NCBI GenBank assembly: GCA_019775845.1
Contig: JADQAV010000010.1
Location: 406,871 to 470,870, forward strand
DNA length: 64,000 bases
Source of the DNA: Myrmaecium sp. VS I D KN 1
Taxonomy: Eukaryota > Ascomycota > Dothideomycetes > Valsariales > Valsariaceae
Direction of reading: 5' to 3'
A program made the translations under genes and the position numbers. This document shows, in pieces, positions 10,930 to 21,715 of the stretch; the stretch's first letter is position 1; every line of letters starts with the position of its first letter. The notes beneath the pieces are model-generated. The model searched no databases, was not told the origin of the DNA, and saw nothing but the letters and a program-made list of their open reading frames with translations.

Positions 10930-12140
10930 CAGAATACTCGGAATAGACTTTCGAAGTACGCAGGCCTTCGATGACAAGCCCCTTCCTCGCAGCTCGCTCG
11001 ACGGAGCCAGGCGGTGGCTGCTGAAGCGGCTGCGGGATATCCTATGGTATATGAGTGATACGGTTGACCGAAGAGCAAGGACGGCCAGTGGTCGGGTACT
11101 CCGCGAGGCAAATGGCTAGCTCTCAAATATGAGGAGATGCTCTTCGCTTGAGGCAGCACAGTGCAAGCTGGCCACAGTCCCGGTCGTTGAAGGGTTGGTT
11201 GTTTGAGGTGTGGCGATCGTCAGAAGCTGCGTGGCCATGCTGATTGGCTCAAGGCTGGCCCCAGCCTCCCTCACAATGGATGCTGGGCCCGCTGAAAGAT
11301 GGTGAGGCAGCGTTAGTGTGGGGGTGGAGCTGGCCTCCCGCCGAGATGCCGGGCTGTGCACTCGGGAAAGGCGTCGTAGCTCCTGTGGAGTTTGGGACGA
11401 GCTAACTAGAGCGGGTGGGAGTGCTTTGGGTCGCGGAGTCAGAAGTGCACGGCTGGCTTCGGCCATCATCTGATATCATCCAGGCGTCCCAGTTGTGAAC
11501 CCAGTAAGCGGCTGGGACCGCTGCAATGCGTGTTTTCTTTCTTTTTCTCTTGAGACCTGCAGACCAGGCACGGCGAGTGAAGGGCAAGGGGAGGACGGCA
11601 TGGCCGGCAGTAAGATGTGGCGATCAGGAAGGCTGGCTGTGGAGAGCTGGGAGGGCCATCACAAGACTGCCTTGACAACCCCTCGAAGGACCGCAGCTGA
11701 GCAACGTGAGGCAAGTTTCATACGGCGAGTGCGGCATTGTACACGCAGACCATGACAAGAACCCAGCCCGGTTTGGAATTGCCGATGGCTGAACAGGTCG
11801 TAGATTGCCGCCGGAATGCCTATGCTGCCACTCGATGCTGTGGATAGGCAACCCCCACGCGTTGGGTGGTCGTACGTACAGGACTTGGGGCAACGCTTGT
11901 GGGCGAAGTCCAATCGTACTGGGAGGAATCACATCCCGACTTCCGGCACCGTCTTCCACTGCATGTGTTCGTCCTTTGCCGAAGGAGATGGTGGAGGAGG
12001 AGGAGACGGAGGAGAAGAGAAGGGCAACGGCGGCTGAGGTGAGGTGTGAATGAACTCGCGCTTACCACGGTGCTTAACTAGCGTCGAAGTCAAAAGTTGG
12101 GGGAACGTTAGCGAGGTGAATTCGGGTGTGGGGTACTCCA
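10930..12140 (-). pseudogene. Possible remnant of a Zn2Cys6 transcription factor gene
   Basis: Low-confidence call. On the minus strand around 11,840-11,970 two frames contain pieces resembling a Zn2Cys6 binuclear cluster: NTCSGRRCRKSGCDSSQYDW, then in another frame CPKSCTYDHPTRGG. CTYDHPTR followed by a basic residue is a common end of such clusters. Downstream (to about 11,110) there is a Ser/Pro/Thr-rich open stretch, including QTPQELRRLSRVHSPASR, that could be the linker. No single frame carries the whole region and no regulatory domain can be traced. It may equally be non-coding sequence. It is part of a 4.5-kb stretch without an intact gene. Confidence 0.25.
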
Positions 12141-12532
12141 CCGTCCCTCAGATAGGTAGAGCGACCCTATTGCTCCGCACCGCACGCATACCAGGCCAGT
12201 GGGAGTCTCAAGCAACATCACTTCCAGCTCCCTCATACCGCCGTGGCCGTCTCACGATGCCTCCAGGACATTGTGAGCACGAAGGGCTCACGGGCGGGAG
12301 AAAGTTCCCCATTGGTCCTCCGCGGTCCTCCGCGGTCTTTCTCCGCAGTCCGCCGAAAAGAGGCGTGAGTTCCCGGCCGCGGTTTAGCGACCGCTTCCCC
12401 TTGCTTTCTCCCCCCGTCGCGGCGCCGTCGTTCCTGAGCGGGCCTGGATCAAACGGCATGGATCAGCCCACGGCATATTCGTCGGGAACCCCCACGCTTC
12501 TGCTGCTGGAGTGAGGTTAGTAGCCGAGCAGC

Positions 12533-13540
12533 ATGTCTATCCAGCAAGTGCGTCGGCAGTATAACCGGGCCAGCTGCGATGAACACGGCACCGATGCTCC
12601 AGCGACTCTTCCATCTCAGTACCTCATCCCGGCTCTGTTATACATCATTGAAGACTTCGTCAAGCCAGTCGTCCGTCAATCAAAGGAAGACGCGAACAAG
12701 GGCAGCGGCATTATCATTCGCTCACTTTCACCAGGCTCGTATGTCAGAGAAAGGGTATCGTAACAGCAATTCTAGCTAAGCATAACCCAAATGTCGTCCG
12801 CTGCTAAATCACTACCACCAGAATCCTCGCCAGTCGAAATATTGCGTGCCTTCATGCAGTATGTCGACCTAGGTTACCCCACAGCAGATCCAACAACGGC
12901 GTCCCGGGCGATGGCGTGTTCGGCGAACCTCTGATCGAAGCATATCTCAACCGACCTTTCTTTACGGCCTGCATTGCGGCTTGTTCTGACCCTTGTCGAA
13001 CCCGCTGGGCATGACGAAGATGTCAAGAAGTAGCCAACTTGATTGAGCTGCTGTTGGAGTCCTTGACACCGTCTTCCCCGCACATGATCCCTGCGGAGCA
13101 GCTTGAGATAATGTCTTCACCTCAAGTCGCCTTTTATCACAGCTTACCTGCAGTGCGTAGGCCACAACAATACGAGGATTTAATCTATCAGGCTGCCCTA
13201 TCCTGGAGTCTATGGCTATCAAGGTTGTTGCCTTCTTCCTTCAACGCCCCTGTGCGATATGAGTACTTGTATGCATCCGGAGTCTATATTTCACGCCAAA
13301 GTGCCATGACTTGAAACGTTACACCCGGAAAGCAGAGAAATGGTGTATGGACAGGAACTCTCCACTAACGCAACAGGATATAGAATATCTCAAGGATGTG
13401 ACAACTTCTGTACCACTATCACAAGGAGTACGTCAATTTCGTCGGGACGGAAAAGGACCGTCTCCAGTGCATGGTCTGGCCACGATCTTGCCCTATCGGG
13501 TGTATTCCAGGTTCATAAATCCCAACATGCTCAACCCGTC
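12533..13540 (+). pseudogene. Unidentified decayed gene
   Basis: Not recognised. Plus-strand frames carry protein-like segments: around 12,600-12,720 LIPALLYIIEDFVKPVVRQS, around 12,895-13,020 GDGVFGEPLIEAYLNRPFF and TACIAACSDPCRTRWA, then after an in-frame TGA QEVANLIELLLESL and QVAFYHSLPAVRRPQQYEDL to about 13,310. The pieces lie in more than one frame, and introns alone do not connect them cleanly by eye. It could be a degraded gene, or a real gene whose introns I could not resolve. It is transcribed towards the tyrosinase remnant. Confidence 0.3.
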
Positions 13541-13559
13541 AAAATAGGACCTTGTCAAT

Positions 13560-15535
13560 CCCCATCTTGGTCCAAAATGGACCCCCACACCAACTTTGGG
13601 TACAAATCCAACTGGCTATTTCGAGTATCTGGCTCTGGGCCTCCAGCATGCAGCACGGAACGGCCAATGACGGCGTCGAAAACACGTCAGGCTGGTTTCA
13701 TCAACCTCCTGGATACGTCTTATGAGCATTTTCTTCCGATAAGACCTCACAGTCTTGCCCCCCAGATTATGTGCGAGGTTGCCTTCTTTTTGTGCGAATG
13801 CCAACAAGCATCTCACCACGGGCATAACGTGATTGATCTTTCCGCCCCGAGAGCAGAAGTCATCATCCGGGATGTGATGAGATCGCTTGCCATAGGCCAC
13901 GCTTTGGCGTTGGCAGGTGCCTGCTCCAGAAAAATGGACTTCAAAGGATTGATCCGCGACATTATTATCGACCAAGGCACTCATGGGTGGGTGTTGAATC
14001 ACACCTTCTTTCCTTGATCGACTTCGTATGGCTCATGCGATTAGTCGAGTCGTAAAGCTCGCTGAACGTTGCCCGCGTGCGGTGTTGACAGCTCACCCCC
14101 AGACTTTCGCCCCGATCGACAACCTCAGGGTAGGTGTGCCCCCACGATCGAGCGTCCCTAGACGTGACGGCAGTATGGAAGTTGCCGAAGGTGTATCTGC
14201 GGAACGGATGCAGGGCGGGAATAATATCTCCATCGATATTAGCTGCTTCCGTGATTGGCGTCCCCACTCCGTCCTTCTGGGGCTACAGAGGGAGCAGGGT
14301 CGAGGGCCCGCAAGGCTGATCCGGACCGGTCAACGTTGGTGTGGTGCATGTCAATGATGGGGGCAAATGCGGAGAGCTCCAGGCGATTCATACGGCCTGC
14401 TCCCCCAACGAGGCTGTGGATTCGGCTGGGGTTGCTTTCCAGGTTGTCCTAGGAGCCGTTGCGGAGACTCACGTGGAACCTGTCCTTCGGGTATGGACCG
14501 TTTGGAACTGCCGAGAAATGAGCAAGTGTATCCTATTGCGCGGGGATGCTCCATTGGCCACCAAGTAAGTGTTGATCAGGTTCGATTGGCTAACAACGTA
14601 TGTCGATCCGGGGATACGAAGTGGCAGTGGTCGACTTAGATACAGTCCAGGCCCGTGTCAGCAAAGCCATGCTGATGATGCATTGCTTTCATTCGGCACG
14701 ATGAAATACGGTCACTCCACCAAGTCAAGGCGGCTCAGACTCGAGGGGAGTGATTGGCAACAGCAGAGGGTAGAACGCGGGATGCAGCGTCACGGAAGGA
14801 GCAAGAATAGGCTCACCGGCACCGACTTCGGAAACCTCGCGTCGGTGGGCATGGGATCAAGCCTGTCAGCGTACAAGAGGTTCTCGAGGGCTTGTCGGCC
14901 CGTGGGGGTGTTGACCGTGCCGGTCTTGCAGGTGACAACCTCGGGCAGCCGGGGCGAGGAGGCCCCAATCCAATAGGGGATCCGCGGAGCGAGCGCCATG
15001 TCGATGTACTGTTGCCGTATGCCCGTCGGGTACGCAGCGGTGATGGCTTAGGCATGGACCCGGATGATCTGCTCGTGGAGGCCGAGGTAGGAGCGGTATC
15101 ACCTGCCGAAGAGAAGACAGTTGTGGGTGGCGTAGCCGAGGCTGTACGACCTGTTCACGTTATCCCAGGCGTGAATGGGGAGGCTGTGAATGCTCAAGGT
15201 AGGCCAATCTTGATTCCATTTGGCAATGCCGCATCCTCTCTTTTCCTCCCTCCTTTGTGCATTTTTCTTGTCTTCTCTACAATATCGGCGAGTCGAGGTC
15301 CAAAGACTTCTACCTTTTCGGAACTAGGTCCTATCAAAAAGACCAAATGGACGAGGAGAACGGACTCAGCCACCTCGAAGAACCCTTGCAAACCCGCCTC
15401 GTCGGCATCGCGGAACCTCTCTATGGCCTGGATGTAGAGGCCAGACCGGACGCTGGATGCCTTGAAATTCTGGATGTCGATGGCCGGTCACGTTGTTTGC
15501 GCCACCGCTCACGCCACTTGTGACGATGATTGTGG
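13560..15535 (-). pseudogene. Decayed tyrosinase (type-3 copper monophenol oxidase) gene
   Basis: Minus-strand fragments in order match a fungal tyrosinase. They include SGLYIQAIERFRDADEAGLQ and FFEVA (about 15,380-15,460); after a probable intron, SIHSLPIHAWDNVNRSYSLG; a CuA-like segment near 15,095-15,140 ending YLGLHEQIIRVHA; YPTGIRQQYID then RIPYWI near 14,960; a CuB-like segment with SRIHSLVGGAGRM then FAPIIDMHHTNVDR near 14,355-14,430; TFGNFHTAVTSRDARSWGHT plus YPEVVD near 14,140-14,200; and a C-terminal beta-domain piece ANAKAWPMASDLI near 13,900. In-frame stops occur at 15101-15099 (TGA at the conserved Trp of the CuA motif) and 15050-15048 (TAA). The next CuA histidine reads TAC (Tyr). 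Several frame changes are present. The substitutions seen are G-to-A or C-to-T. An intact member would oxidise phenols for pigment or defence; this copy cannot. Confidence 0.8.
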
Positions 15536-16447
15536 CGGCGATGCTGCTGCTGCTGCTACTTCTTCTAAGGAAGCTGGGGCTCGCAAGCAGCATGGTCGCG
15601 GCGATGTACATAGATGAGGGTGAGAGACGGGTTCGAAGGGACGTTGCTGCGGTGTGTCTGTTGAACGAGAGGGATGTTGTCTCTGACCAAATGCTGAAAA
15701 GGACCGAGGAAGCTATTGATCTCATGGCAGGGGAAGAAAAGTATACAAAGAAAAGTAAATGATCAAGAGAGGGAGGTAGAGGTCCTAAATAAAGGAAAAT
15801 AGAGATGGGGATCCGGTGGAATATGATGATGCAAGATAACTCTGTTCGAGTCTCCGAGATCGATGCCCGGCCTCGAGGCGTGTCGTGGTGTCGTCGTTCG
15901 GAGAGGAATATACTCCTGCCTCTCTCGGAGAATCCGATATGATGGTTAGGGGCTCTATCTTTGATCCTCTTTTTCTATTACTTCCCTTCTTTCTCTTCCG
16001 TCACCGATGGGATATGCTGGTGTGTCTAGAAGAGCTGGACCGGACTCTCGAATGAAAGAAGTAGAATGCATCGGTGAGCATAAGGATACGCGTTATTGCA
16101 GGTGCACATGCGGAGACTCACTTGCGTGGAGTCCGATCTTCACTCGTCCTTGTACGGTGACTGTCTGTCTGTTCTGAGATACGCGAGTACAGGTTTTGCG
16201 AACCGAGGAGTACGGGAAAGAAAGAGAAGGTGGGTCGTGCAGCCTGGATAAAGATTATTCTCGAAGGAGGAGGAGAGTGCGGAGGGATTCCTCTGTTCGA
16301 AGATACGATCACAGAACAGAAATGGGTGGTCAATCTGGAGCGTTTGATATTTGAGACACAAGCTCTGCAGTTCTATATTCTTCTCGTCCTCTCCAGCAGT
16401 CTGGTCTATACCAAAGACAAAAGAAAAACACCGCTCTAAACTACCAC
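15536..16447. other. Intergenic region
   Basis: A short GCTGCTGCTGCT run lies at 15543-15555. AG-rich sequence follows. No gene or RNA recognised between the tyrosinase remnant and the 3' end of the ChaC-like gene. Confidence 0.5.
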
Positions 16448-17699
16448 CTACTTCTCCACCTCCTCCTGCTCCTCCACACTTCCAACACGATGGAGCTCCG
16501 CCCCAACGGCGGGGGCGGGGGCGGGAGCGGCAGCAGCAGCACCCACGCCATCCAGCCCCGGCTCCTCCGTCCGCCCGGGCCCCCTCCCCTCCCGCTCCTC
16601 AGTCGCCCGACACCGACGCACAAGGTCACTCACATGCTCATCCCCGCTCTCCGGACCGAGCGCGGCCAGCGCCTCCTCGAGCCGAAAGAGGTAGTCGCGG
16701 TTAGGCCCGCTGGGGCCGACGGAGCGGAGGATGCGCGCGGCGAGGGCATCCGGGTCCTGCGGGCCGAGGAACTGCGGGTTGGTGGGGAGGCCGATGTAGA
16801 CGAGGCAGTTGATGGTGGGGGGGTTGGGGTTGGGGTTGGAGTTGGGGATGCCGGAGACCGGATGGAAGGCCGTGTATTGGATGCTGTACCCGTTGATCTC
16901 GCGGATGTCTAGGTAGGTGCGGACGGCGTCGACGTGGGCGGATGGGATGTGGTAGGCGGCGCCCCAGACGCGTTCGGAGGGGGTGGAGTGCTGACGGCGG
17001 GACCGGGCGGGACCGGGCGGGACCGGGCGGGACGCCGGGTGTTAGTGGCAGAAGTGGGAGCAGCTGGGGAGTTGAGGGACGGTGGCGTCTCACATGGTCG
17101 TTTAGGGTGGCCCAGTGATCCCGGTCGATGAGGGTGACGACGCGGCCGGGGGCTTCTGGGGTGCCGCGGTGATCCTCGCTGGTATTTCGGAGTGAGGTGA
17201 GAGGAGGAGGTCCGCTAGTTGGAGGCGTATGTGCTTTTTCAGCAGCTCCGCTTGCTCACCTTGCCTGGTGCTATCATTAGCGTGCTGTTGCTACTTTTAT
17301 TTAACCCGGCTGGGGAGTCTCTCTCGGTTGTTGAAACAGACATACTTGCCAGAACCGGCGGACGTAGCCCGTTATGTAACCGGGGATTCGTTGATCTTTG
17401 GAGAGGGGGGAAAAGTTCGAGAGTTAGTAGGTATGAGACGCGGTAAGGCTGAGACAGGAGGGAAAGAGGGAATTGTGGCTGGGATATTGAGATAGGATTC
17501 CAGGGGAAGCCTGGTAGGCTGGATTGGGATAGCTGAAGAAGAGCGAAGGTCGACGAACCATAATGTGGCGGGGGCTTCCAGATCAGGCTCCTGAGACAGT
17601 GTGAGCGACGGCGCTACCTCAAGATTCTCGTGTCTGAAGACAAGCTGACCCGTATCCGAACAGCCACAAACCGTCCTTGGACTCGTCTCCCATGTTCAT
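16448..17699 (-). CDS. ChaC-type glutathione-specific gamma-glutamylcyclotransferase
   Basis: 254 residues from six exons: 17699-17650, 17590-17559, 17395-17346, 17264-17260 (5 nt), 17178-17094 and 16990-16448. Splicing gives MNMGDESKDGLWLFGYGSLI, then PPPHYDQRIPGYITGYVRRF and WQ-AS-EDHRGTPEAPGRV. All are conserved in ChaC proteins, and the AS pair requires the 5-nt exon. Key features are the YGSL nucleotide-like loop (about 15-18), the FWQxSxDHRG block and the presumed catalytic glutamate in DIREINGY. The family degrades glutathione to 5-oxoproline and Cys-Gly in the cytosol. The tail after about residue 200 is low-complexity (Gly/Ala/Pro). The start takes the first of two in-frame ATGs, after an in-frame TGA. 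Confidence 0.9.
17001..17030. repeat. Tandem 10-bp repeat inside intron 5 of the ChaC-like gene
   Basis: Three perfect copies of GACCGGGCGG, with partial copies on both flanks, inside the 103-nt intron 16991-17093. Unusually GC-rich for a fungal intron. Confidence 0.9.
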
Positions 17700-18767
17700 T
17701 CACAGTGTTGGTGGTGATATTGACTGGCAGAGAGTGAATGGAGAGACGGGAGACGTGCACGGAGATCATGTTCGGTAGCGAGCCGCAAGCGCGTCGGCTG
17801 TCACTTCTATGGCAACTTCATCCCGTCCTGTCCTCTTTCCACCTCCCCTCCACCACAACGTCCCATCTTCCCGTCCTTTCTCCTCAAACCGACCGACACA
17901 GAAGTGCGCCGGTCATCGTCTCAGTTGGCGAAATTAGGTCTTGCTCGATAAGCCTTCACCATCTTCCGCGTACAGTACTGGTACATGCCAGCTCGGGGCT
18001 AGAGTGAGAGGCACAGTACTTGACGGGCCGATTGATGCCACTTTCGATAGCGCTGATGACGCCTCTTCTTCTCCCACGCAGGCATCCGGCAAGCCAGCGC
18101 TTGCCCGGGGGGCTGTGAGCGGTTTAGCGGTACCATGGACGGAAATGACGGCGACTGACAGTCTCTCCAAGAGTTCGTGGGAGAAGATGCGACGTATGCC
18201 TTACGCCCGCCAACGCCGCAAGGTAAACAGCCTGAGCTCTGCATAATGCATAACGCACCGCCTCTGCGATCTCTCTTCCGTACCTGCAGCGGGGCATTGC
18301 ATCCTTCTTCCTCCGCAACTTGACCTCTTTCGTCCTGAAGGCTTACCGTAGCATGTTCCCTGAACGGACGGTCCGGGCTGCCCCCGCCGCAGATGCTATC
18401 TAACGTCGTTGGCGCCGGCGTCTAAAGCGGGCAGTGCTCACGATTGAAGCATCAGGAGCAGTTTAGCTATGGCTACTCGCTGCAAAAAGCTGTTCAGCCT
18501 TGCGGCTTAGCATGTATGTACAGCACGCTCTCCAGGATAGCTCAGTGGGGCTTGAGGAGTGATTCCAGCATATTTAAAGACCGCCTTCCACAACATGTTC
18601 CGCAGTCAAGCTCTATCGATACCCCTTTGATTTGCACATTGACATATTTTCCGTTGATCTCCTTTGTTTTTGGATTCTCTTGAGTTTTCTCTCGGCTGTT
18701 CTCCAATCCAATTTCAGCAAGCCCAATACCCTCCGTTCCAGTTCATTACGGCACCTTCTGTTGCAAC
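17700..18767. promoter_or_regulatory. Divergent intergenic region, ChaC-like / dynamin-like
   Basis: About 1 kb between head-to-head genes. TATTTAAA at 18570-18577 is a TATA-like element about 195 bp before the dynamin-like ATG, followed by a T/C-rich tract (18640-18700). No gene recognised. Confidence 0.4.
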
Positions 18768-20993
18768 ATGTCCGCTACGATTGATGCTGCTGCCCTGAGG
18801 CTGGTCCAATCTGAGGATCAGAGCCAGCTGTTCGATGTCATCGACAGCCTGCGCTCTGAGGGTATCGGCGAGGAGATCCCGCTCCCACAGATCATCGTCT
18901 GCGGCGATCAATCCGCCGGCAAGAGTTCTGTGTTGGAGGCAATTTCTGGGGTCAGCTTTCCGACAAAGGACGATGTCTGCACTTTGTTCGCTACAGAGCT
19001 GGTCCTGCGCAGAGCTCCGTCCAGCTCCAATTCTGTCACTATTCGACCCGGGTCCTCCCGGACTGAAGAAGAGGCAACCATCTTGAAAGAGTTTCGTGCG
19101 CCCTCCCCATCGCCAGGAGATTTCCCTAGCTTGATCGAGCAAGCAAAGCGGTGCATGGAATCATGCGGCCGTCAGAGTGGCCTCTTCTGCGATGATGTCC
19201 TACGTGTCGAAAGCTGCGGACCGGACCGACCCCATCTCACCCTAGTGGACTTGCCCGGGCTGTTCCATTCATCCAGCAGCACCCAAACCGACGAGGATCG
19301 AGAGCTTGTGAGGGACCTCGTGAAGAAGTACATGAAGAACCCGCAAAGTATCATCTTGGCAATTTTGAGCGCCAGGCAGGATATGGTGACCCAGGTGGTA
19401 CTCAAGATGATCGCTGAGCCGGATATCGACCCCACCTTCTGTCGAACGATAGGTATTATCACCAAGCCGGATCAAACGGAAGGCCCGCACAGCGCTCAGA
19501 AATGGCTGAGGACTGCTCGAAACGAGGAGACCGCCTTGGCACGTGGATGGCATGTACTCAAGAACCGAGGCGTGGACAACAAGGACGCAACTTTGGAAGA
19601 AAGAAACCAGGCCGAGATTGAATTTTTCTCCAAGGGCGACTGGGCTACTTTGCCCAAACATCAAGTCGGCATCGCATCACTGATCCCTCGCCTGAACAAA
19701 GTCCTATATGAACACATCTGTGCCGGTCTTCCCGAGGTTGCGGCCCATATCAAGTTGTCCATTGACAACTGCAAAGCCAGGCTCAAGAAGCTAGGGGACC
19801 CAAGACCTACTTTGAAGGAGCAGCGGAACTACCTTCTCCGCATCTCTAGCGATTTTCATACTCTCATGCAGAAAGCTGTTGAAGGCCATTATAATCACTC
19901 CTTCTTTGAATCCGTTGGCCCAGAGGAGCGAGGCCAACGTCGTCTGCGCGCTACCGTGGAGAAGCTCAACCGCAGATTTTGCGCCGAGATGCGCCAGAAG
20001 GGCCACGCGTGGCAGCTGGTGGCCGAGGCCAAACCAGGAACCCGAGGGAGCGTTACTCGAGAGGCTTACTTGGAACATATCCGCGGGTTCATTGAAGAAA
20101 ACCAAGGGCTTGGTCTGCCCGGTACCAGTGATCCTTTACTTATTGGCCCTCTTTTCCGGGAACAGTCTGCGCCCTGGGAAGATATTGCAGAGCGATACGT
20201 TGAAGATGTCTGGACAATGGCGAGGCGTTGCATTCAACTGATCCTGAAGCATATCACCGATGGATCCCCGACATGTGATCGCCTGCGTGTGGAACATATT
20301 GATCTCATCATGCAGACCAAACTGGAAATTCTGGACGCCAAGCTCAAGGAGCTGCTGCGACCACATAGACGGCATGCAATGACATACGATCCCGAGTGGA
20401 ATCAGATGAAGTCCTCCCGCCATGTTCAGCAGGAGACTAAGAACTACAAGGACATGCTCTCCCACCTAAGCAAACGTCCCGGGGCCCAGGAGGCCAAGCT
20501 GGAAGCGCCAGTCAAGTTCCTACAAAGGCAGAATATCGAATCACTAGCGAAATCCATGTTGTCACTCGACTATGGCGTGGAGAAATATACATCGTCTGAC
20601 TTGCTCGACGATATGCTTGCATACTATCAGGTGCGTAGGAGAAATCCAATGTCAGAGAGGGTAGTCTCTGCCACAGCGGCTCTCCGTTCGTGAGAGTCAA
20701 TGCCATTGGTGATGTTTCTTTGCTGACTCCAAGTGTAATATCAACAGATTGCTCTTCGTACTTTCATCGACAACGTCTGCTCTCTCGCTGTCGAGAATTG
20801 CCTGATGGAAGAACTTCCAGAGATACTGTCCCCGCAGGTTGTTGCAGACGAGGACATTATGGATGCAGAGAAGATCAAACGCCTTGCAAGCGAGCCCGAA
20901 GCGGCCCAAGCCGAGCGCAAGGCTCTGCTGAAGCGACTCGAAGCCTTGGAGAAAGGTCGGCGGTACATCAGTCTCGCAGCACCTTGTGCGTAA
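18768..20993 (+). CDS. Dynamin/Mx-family large GTPase
   Basis: 702 residues from exons 18768-20630 and 20748-20993; the 117-nt intron (donor GTGCGT, acceptor CAACAG) joins YYQ to IALRTF in phase 0. The GTPase domain holds G1 GDQSAGKSS (46-54), DLPG (161-164) and TKPD (232-235). The middle/stalk follows (about 300-610) and the GTPase effector region lies in exon 2. There is no PH domain or proline-rich tail in this form, as in Mx-like fungal dynamins that remodel organelle membranes; specific organelle unknown. A GTGCGT donor at 20986, just before the stop, with an acceptor at 21053 would instead splice in frame to the following 660-nt open frame, giving about 920 residues. I list the shorter form but consider both possible. 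Confidence 0.85.
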
Positions 20994-21053
20994 AGCGCCT
21001 TTCACCCGCCCTTCTCCACCATCGGCTTCAATCCCGCTTACGATGCTATCCAG

Positions 21054-21715
21054 CCGTTCAAGATGCTCCCCTTCCTAGCGCGCTGAGCAACCCACAATCA
21101 ATCCCTAGCATCCGCGAACACCCCGTCATCTCGACTCCGACGTGGCCCCCAACCCCCTTCGACGGAGCTCAGCACAGCAGGAAGAGCAGCTCAGCACCCC
21201 ATTTCCATTCGACCCTATCTGGATCCCTCTTCGACGACACCGACATGGCCTCTCTCTCCACCTCAAGCGAGAGCGTCAGAGGCCGACGCACCCGCAGTGC
21301 GACGCCGGCCACGTCCCCAGCCCCCTCGCCCGCCACCCAAGCAACACCACCACCACCACGACCGCGCCGAAAGCCCGCCGTCACCGCCAAACAGCAGGCC
21401 ATCCTCGATAAAATCGACACGGGCAAGATGCTGCTGGAGCGCCCGGACGGGACCACGTACGCGCTGCATCACCGGGCTACCCTCGAGGACGGCACCACGG
21501 TCGCCTTTGGCTTCCGCCCGGACGGCACCATGTACGCGGTCGACTGCCTGGCCGATGTGGCGAGCGACGCGGACTTGCTGATGGCTAAGGATCCGGATGG
21601 GACGTTGTACATGGTGATGGAGCGGCCGATGGTGGGGCAGTACGGGACGGATGAGGAGGAGGAGGCTGATGAAGAGGGGGAACAGGAGGAGGGGCAGGCG
21701 GAGGAGGAGCTTTGA
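21054..21715 (+). CDS. Acidic-tailed RPDGT-repeat protein, or C-terminal exon of the dynamin-like gene
   Basis: Unrecognised. The frame is open to the stop at 21713-21715 and looks coding throughout: a Ser/Pro-rich segment, a basic stretch (RPRRKPAVTAKQQAILDKID), two related units (LLERPDGTTYALHH and AFGFRPDGTMYAVD) plus a third (KDPDGTLYMVME), and a Glu-rich tail. As an independent gene it would start at the ATG at 21245 (MASLSTSSESV, 156 residues) with only about 250 bp of upstream space. As an exon it begins at 21054, after a 68-nt intron with a GTGCGT donor at 20986. Coding-like sequence upstream of 21245 favours the exon model. Confidence 0.55.

Noticed and set aside
13340-14017. Plus-strand 225-codon frame
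   Set aside because: Mostly antisense to the tyrosinase remnant, whose C-terminal motifs read on the minus strand.
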